DNA from: JARKQH01 sp964631605
GTDB lineage: Bacteria > Verrucomicrobiota > Verrucomicrobiia > Limisphaerales > UBA8199
Direction: 5' to 3'
Length of the DNA: 27,327 nt
Assembly (NCBI GenBank): GCA_964631605.1
Contig: CAZVYG010000072.1
Coordinates: forward strand, 1-27,327
The notes below the pieces were generated by a model. It saw only the letters and a list, made by a program, of their open reading frames with translations, had not been told where the DNA came from and did not search any database. The translations under genes were made by a program, and so were the position numbers. Positions 24,353-27,327 of the stretch are shown piece by piece (position 1 is the stretch's first letter; each line of letters starts with the position of its first letter).

Positions 24353-25060
24353 TCATTTCGGGGGTCCTCCTTCCACTCGCGGCGCGATTCCTTCCGATTC
24401 CGTCCAACGGATCGCTTGCTGCAACAGCTCGAACCCACTTTTCAAATTCAGCTTTTCCTTGATCCGCGCCCGGTAGGTTTCAATCGTGCGCACATCCAGG
24501 CGCAGATGCCGGGCGATATCGCGCGTGCCGTGTCCGTGTCCGAGCATCTCGAAAACCTGGAGCTCCCGATCCGTCAGCAACTCAATCGCCAGCGCCGTGG
24601 ACGGGCGCGAGTTCGCACTCAGGCTCTCCGCCAGATGCCGCATCATCGGCTGGCTCAAATAGATGCCGCCCTCCAGAACCGTCCGGATGGCATGCATAAT
24701 GTCGCGCGTGGCCTCTTGCTTCTCAATATATCCCCGCGCCCCCGCCCGCAAGGCCCGCTCGGCATGCAGATGGGCATCGTGCATGGACACCACCAGAATG
24801 CCTGTTTGCGGCATGCGCTCGTGCAAATCCCGGATCAGATCCAGGCCGTGCGAATCCTTCAGGACCAAATCAAGAATCATCAGGTCCGGCTGGGTGCGTG
24901 CCGCCAGCTCCAGCGCCTGCTCCGCACTCTCTGCCTCCCCGCAAACACTCAAATCCTTCTCCTGCGCAATGAGCTGCGACAGACAGGCGCGGATCATTGG
25001 ATGATCATCCACCAACAGAATCCGTCGCGGGACTGCGGCTTTCCTTCGGGCGCGCGACAT
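24353..25060 (-). CDS. NarL/FixJ-type response regulator, paralogue of the 23591 gene
   Basis: The 235-residue protein has a receiver domain with D18, D19, phospho-acceptor D64 (LMILDLVLK), VVSMHD and a conserved Lys in YIEKQEAT, then a LuxR-type output domain ending in TIETYRARIKEKLNL. AGARGYIEKQEAT and ETYRARIKEKLNL are nearly identical to the regulator at 23591, so the two arose by duplication. About 15 extra residues extend the C-terminus. Recognition helices differ (TRDIARHLRLDVRTIE here, TRQIARELHLGVKTVE there), so DNA targets may overlap without being identical. It faces the first regulator across an 84-base gap in which I see no clear terminator. An AGGGG lies 9 bases before the ATG. 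There is no kinase gene next to it on its own strand. Confidence 0.94.
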   Translation of the reverse strand: MSRARRKAAVPRRILLVDDHPMIRACLSQLIAQEKDLSVCGEAESAEQALELAARTQPDLMILDLVLKDSHGLDLIRDLHERMPQTGILVVSMHDAHLHAERALRAGARGYIEKQEATRDIMHAIRTVLEGGIYLSQPMMRHLAESLSANSRPSTALAIELLTDRELQVFEMLGHGHGTRDIARHLRLDVRTIETYRARIKEKLNLKSGFELLQQAIRWTESEGIAPRVEGGPPK

Positions 25061-25089
25061 ATTCCAGCCCCTGTCAAATGACGCCGGCC

Positions 25090-25902
25090 TTACTCCCGCT
25101 CCTCCTCCGTCCCGCCTCCGAAGGCTTTGAGCAGAGACGAAACATTATTGGTATTGAGGACGGCGGGGTGGCCCTGGAAAACCACGATGCCGTTTGGGTT
25201 GGACAACAAGGCGTGGGGGACGCTGGTGATGGCGGCGGCGCTGATCAGCTTGGCCTCCGGGTCCAAGGCCAGGGCGAACTCCGCCGCCGGCCCCTCGACC
25301 GCCCGGACATCCTCCTCCGCTTCCGTCGTCACGCCCACCACCGCCAGTTTCTCGGCGAAACTTCGTTGCAGCAGGTTCAACTCCGGGATCTGCTTCCGAC
25401 ACGGAATGCTCCAGGGCGTCCAAACAAAAGTGAGTATGAATTTACCCTTGAGTTCCGGCTTTTCTCCCAGCCACCGGGTGGGCAGGGGAGGGGCCGGCTT
25501 GCCCAGCAGCGATTTGTCCGAAATGGGATCAGCCAGGTTCAGATCCGAAGTGCTGGCCGCGTTCTTCGCGTCGCGCATCGCCTTTCGCGCCCGTGCGGCG
25601 AGTTCCTCCGCCAGCGTGGCCTGGTAGCGCGCGTCATCCTCGGCTTGCTGGCGCTCGGCCTCCGTGGCCGCCTGCGCGTCGTAGTTGAAACGCTTTTGAA
25701 GCTGTTCGTTCAAATACTTCAGCTTCACGTTGGCAATCCCCTCGGCGTGCGTGAAATAAATGTCCGTGGTGTTTGACCCCAGCACCGTGACGTCACGATA
25801 CACCCGAGGACCCACTTGGAGGGTCTTCAATTTCAATGGCCCCGCCTCCGCGCTTCCCGCGAGGAGCAACAGGATGCAGGCCAAACGCAAACACCGTAAC
25901 AT
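25090..25902 (-). CDS. Secreted TlpA/thioredoxin-like protein with single active-site cysteine
   Basis: I choose the ATG at 25902 (270 residues): it begins a clear signal peptide (MLRCLRLACILLLLAGSAEA) and follows AAGGAG, although the spacing is tight. The open frame extends further upstream, but that part has non-protein-like composition. Residues 20-75 match a small N-terminal module I associate with Verrucomicrobia (VYRDVTVLGSNTTDIYFTHA, then LNEQLQKRFNYD). A charged helix (80-115) is next, and then a TlpA/AhpC-type thioredoxin fold (about 132-265) with TFVWTPWSIPCRKQIPEL. The usual WCxxC is WSIPC here (S165, C168), so the nucleophilic Cys is missing. The cis-Pro region (TSVPHALL) is kept. 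It may bind partners or act as a single-Cys redox protein in the periplasm rather than a disulfide reductase. Confidence 0.85.
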   Translation of the reverse strand: MLRCLRLACILLLLAGSAEAGPLKLKTLQVGPRVYRDVTVLGSNTTDIYFTHAEGIANVKLKYLNEQLQKRFNYDAQAATEAERQQAEDDARYQATLAEELAARARKAMRDAKNAASTSDLNLADPISDKSLLGKPAPPLPTRWLGEKPELKGKFILTFVWTPWSIPCRKQIPELNLLQRSFAEKLAVVGVTTEAEEDVRAVEGPAAEFALALDPEAKLISAAAITSVPHALLSNPNGIVVFQGHPAVLNTNNVSSLLKAFGGGTEEERE

Positions 25903-26170
25903 CACTCCTTGCTTATGCCGCAGCGCCCGTTGGTTTGCAAGGGATACTTCGGCGCCGACGGTCCGCTGGCGCGCCGCAGCCTCCAGCTCACGCCACCCGC
26001 GCCTCCGTCGGATGCAGCCGTGGATCCGTCGCCGCGATGACCACACTGACCGACTTCTGGTTGAATCCCTTGAACCCGCCATGCTCGATGAATTCATTTG
26101 CAATCTGGCGAGAACCGAACCCACCTCGGCGGCGAATCCAACCGCTGGTCCTCCCTTGCCGGCTCGCGTT

Positions 26171-27010
26171 TCACGAACTGGCGCTGGTGTACTGCCGCAG
26201 GGAAAGCCGCCAAATCCACTCGGAGACCGCAAAGCACAAACCGCTCATCACCAGCAGCAAGAGCAGCGGTCCGGCATTCGACAGCTTGTCCACCAAGAGC
26301 CTCACCGGAACGTTCGACACCAGCAACATCGGCACCGCGAACGTGAAAAAACCCCGAAATAGTCCCCGGCCAAATGCCTCGTCCGGCATCCGCGCGATTT
26401 GAAACAGGTTATAGTAGCCCCAGACGATTCCCTGGGCCCGGACTGTCCAGAAGCTAATGCTCGCCAGCAGGAACATCAGCGAGTAATGGATGAGGATCCC
26501 GGCCGCGCACAGAACCAGAAAACCCGCGATGTGGGCCGCCCCCGGCGCCAGCGCCATCTTCCGCGCGGCGTAAACCATCACCGCCACCGCGGAGGCGGCA
26601 TTCACGAATGCGCCCAGGTCCACTTGCCGGAAGGAAACCACAAATCGCGAGTTAACCGGCAGCAACAACAGAAAGTCCAATTTGCCGAGCCGAACCAGTT
26701 CGGAAAGATTGGTGCAGTTGATCAGGAAAAATGCCTGGAAAACCTGCTGAATAAAGTGACTCGCCCCCACCAGCATGACAACCTGCCACTTGCTCCACGT
26801 TCCGATTTGGTCCGTGTGCAAGTACAACACCCCGATGAACGCCAACTGCAGCCCGAACCAAAGCACCTCAACCACGATCCACAGCAGAAAGTTGGTCTTG
26901 AAGTTCATCTCGCGGGTGACCGAGTTCTTCCACAACGCCGCGTAGATGCCCAGGTAACGCCGCAGCGTCGCCCGGACGCGGGAGAAGAAGGTCGCTTCTC
27001 CGGGGTTCAT
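26171..27010 (-). CDS. ABC-2 family permease subunit
   Basis: The 279-residue protein starts at an ATG with an excellent site (GGGAGGG, 5 bases of spacing). The longer open frame upstream is the shadow of the next gene. It has about six membrane helices and resembles the COG3694-type permeases (uncharacterised ABC-2 family): KNSVTREMNFKTNFLLWIVVEV at the N-terminus, a TNLSELVRLGKLDFLLLLPVN loop, and a second block PDEAFGRGLFRGFFTFAVPMLL. The loop with G-x-LDxLLxxPV is the family's cytoplasmic coupling segment. It begins 2 bases after the end of a second permease gene, and such pairs form a heterodimer served by one ATPase, expected just outside the right edge. Substrate unknown; related systems export drugs or polysaccharide-related molecules. 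Confidence 0.88.
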   Translation of the reverse strand: MNPGEATFFSRVRATLRRYLGIYAALWKNSVTREMNFKTNFLLWIVVEVLWFGLQLAFIGVLYLHTDQIGTWSKWQVVMLVGASHFIQQVFQAFFLINCTNLSELVRLGKLDFLLLLPVNSRFVVSFRQVDLGAFVNAASAVAVMVYAARKMALAPGAAHIAGFLVLCAAGILIHYSLMFLLASISFWTVRAQGIVWGYYNLFQIARMPDEAFGRGLFRGFFTFAVPMLLVSNVPVRLLVDKLSNAGPLLLLLVMSGLCFAVSEWIWRLSLRQYTSASS

Positions 27011-27012
27011 CG

Positions 27013-27327
27013 TCACCCTCCCACCGCCGAATATTTGCGCAGTCCCCGGCTCCAGGCGAAGCGGGCCAGGGCGTACATGGCAATCACCCAGCCGGCCTGG
27101 ATCAGCAACCCCTTGGCCAGCTCGACTCCCGTGGTCTTGCCCATGTAAATGCTCACCGGGAAGTACAGTTGATACGGAAAGGGGGTCATGTACAGCGCCT
27201 TCTCGATGGCCGGCGGCAGAATGTCCAGCGGAAACAAATGGCCGCTGGCGATGTACTCGAAGGCGAACACGATGAAAATGAAGGTCGAAACCTCCAGCAC
27301 CCAAATCGCCAGCATGGCCAGGGTGTA
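27013..27327 (-). CDS. ABC-2 family permease subunit, C-terminal part (cut by window edge)
   Basis: Only the last 104 codons are inside the window; the frame is open to the right edge (YTLAMLAIWVLEVSTFIF). Two or three hydrophobic segments are visible. The stretch ALYMTPFPYQLYFPVSIYMGK followed by WVIAMYALARFAWSRGLRKYSAVGG is typical of the COG4587-type partner of COG3694 permeases, where a Pro-rich PFPYQLYFP loop and a WxRGLRKYSA(V/Y)GG tail recur. Its stop is 2 bases before the start of the next permease gene, so the two form an operon and presumably a heterodimeric channel. The start and any ATPase gene are outside the window. Confidence 0.87.
   Translation of the reverse strand, partial: YTLAMLAIWVLEVSTFIFIVFAFEYIASGHLFPLDILPPAIEKALYMTPFPYQLYFPVSIYMGKTTGVELAKGLLIQAGWVIAMYALARFAWSRGLRKYSAVGG

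Noticed and set aside
25090..26232. 380-residue version of the TlpA-like protein
   Set aside because: The extra 110 residues are Arg/Ser-rich and precede an obvious signal peptide, which must be N-terminal.
26171..27304. 377-residue version of the ABC-2 permease
   Set aside because: The first 98 residues overlap the neighbouring permease in another frame and have no protein-like character. The ATG at 27010 has an ideal ribosome site.

Overview
The window is GC-rich bacterial DNA, densely coded on both strands, and reads like a member of the Verrucomicrobiota (a Pedosphaera/Limisphaera-like lineage is my best guess). The clues are a PEP-CTERM surface protein, a prepilin-like protein of the PVC type with a C-terminal YADGH motif, a NodB enzyme fused to HEAT repeats, and a Pro/Ala-rich repeat protein. 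The placement is inference: no rRNA is present. There is no phage, IS element, CRISPR array or tRNA gene that I can see, so this looks like core chromosome with some lineage-specific genes.

Layout. (1) 1-4541, minus strand: a three-gene run, read right to left: HEAT-repeat/NodB deacetylase-like protein, GH9 cellulase-like enzyme (ATGA overlap) and a TauE/SafE transporter cut by the left edge. It looks like export and processing of glycan-degrading enzymes. (2) 4620-7627, plus strand: a small membrane-anchored protein of unknown function, a prepilin-like protein, an ABC ATPase (GTGA overlap) and its ABC-2 permease. (3) 7780-13544: a well-formed sigma70-type promoter followed by gyrB, gyrA and a YjbQ-family gene. 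(4) 13660-15076: a monocistronic secreted Pro/Ala-rich repeat protein with its own promoter and hairpin. (5) lysA, a 417-base spacer with a promoter and leader hairpin, then the PEP-CTERM protein and a strong terminator. (6) glnS on plus and sodA on minus converge on a shared bidirectional terminator; hisH lies upstream of sodA. (7) 21324-25060: a hybrid-sensing histidine kinase, its overlapping NarL-type response regulator, and a second, paralogous regulator converging from the other strand. (8) 25090-27327, minus strand: a secreted TlpA-like protein with a damaged CXXC motif, and two ABC-2 permease subunits, the second cut by the right edge.

The most notable observations are: three promoters placed so that transcription should begin at the A of the ATG (leaderless mRNAs); a G7 tract that appears to shift the last ATPase motif of the histidine kinase out of frame; the HEAT-NodB/GH9 gene pair with an altered metal-site motif; the repeat architecture of the Pro/Ala-rich protein; non-standard residues at both quinolone-contact positions of GyrA; and a cluster of competing hairpins in front of glnS. 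I found no defence system, biosynthetic cluster or other clearly new multi-gene system.
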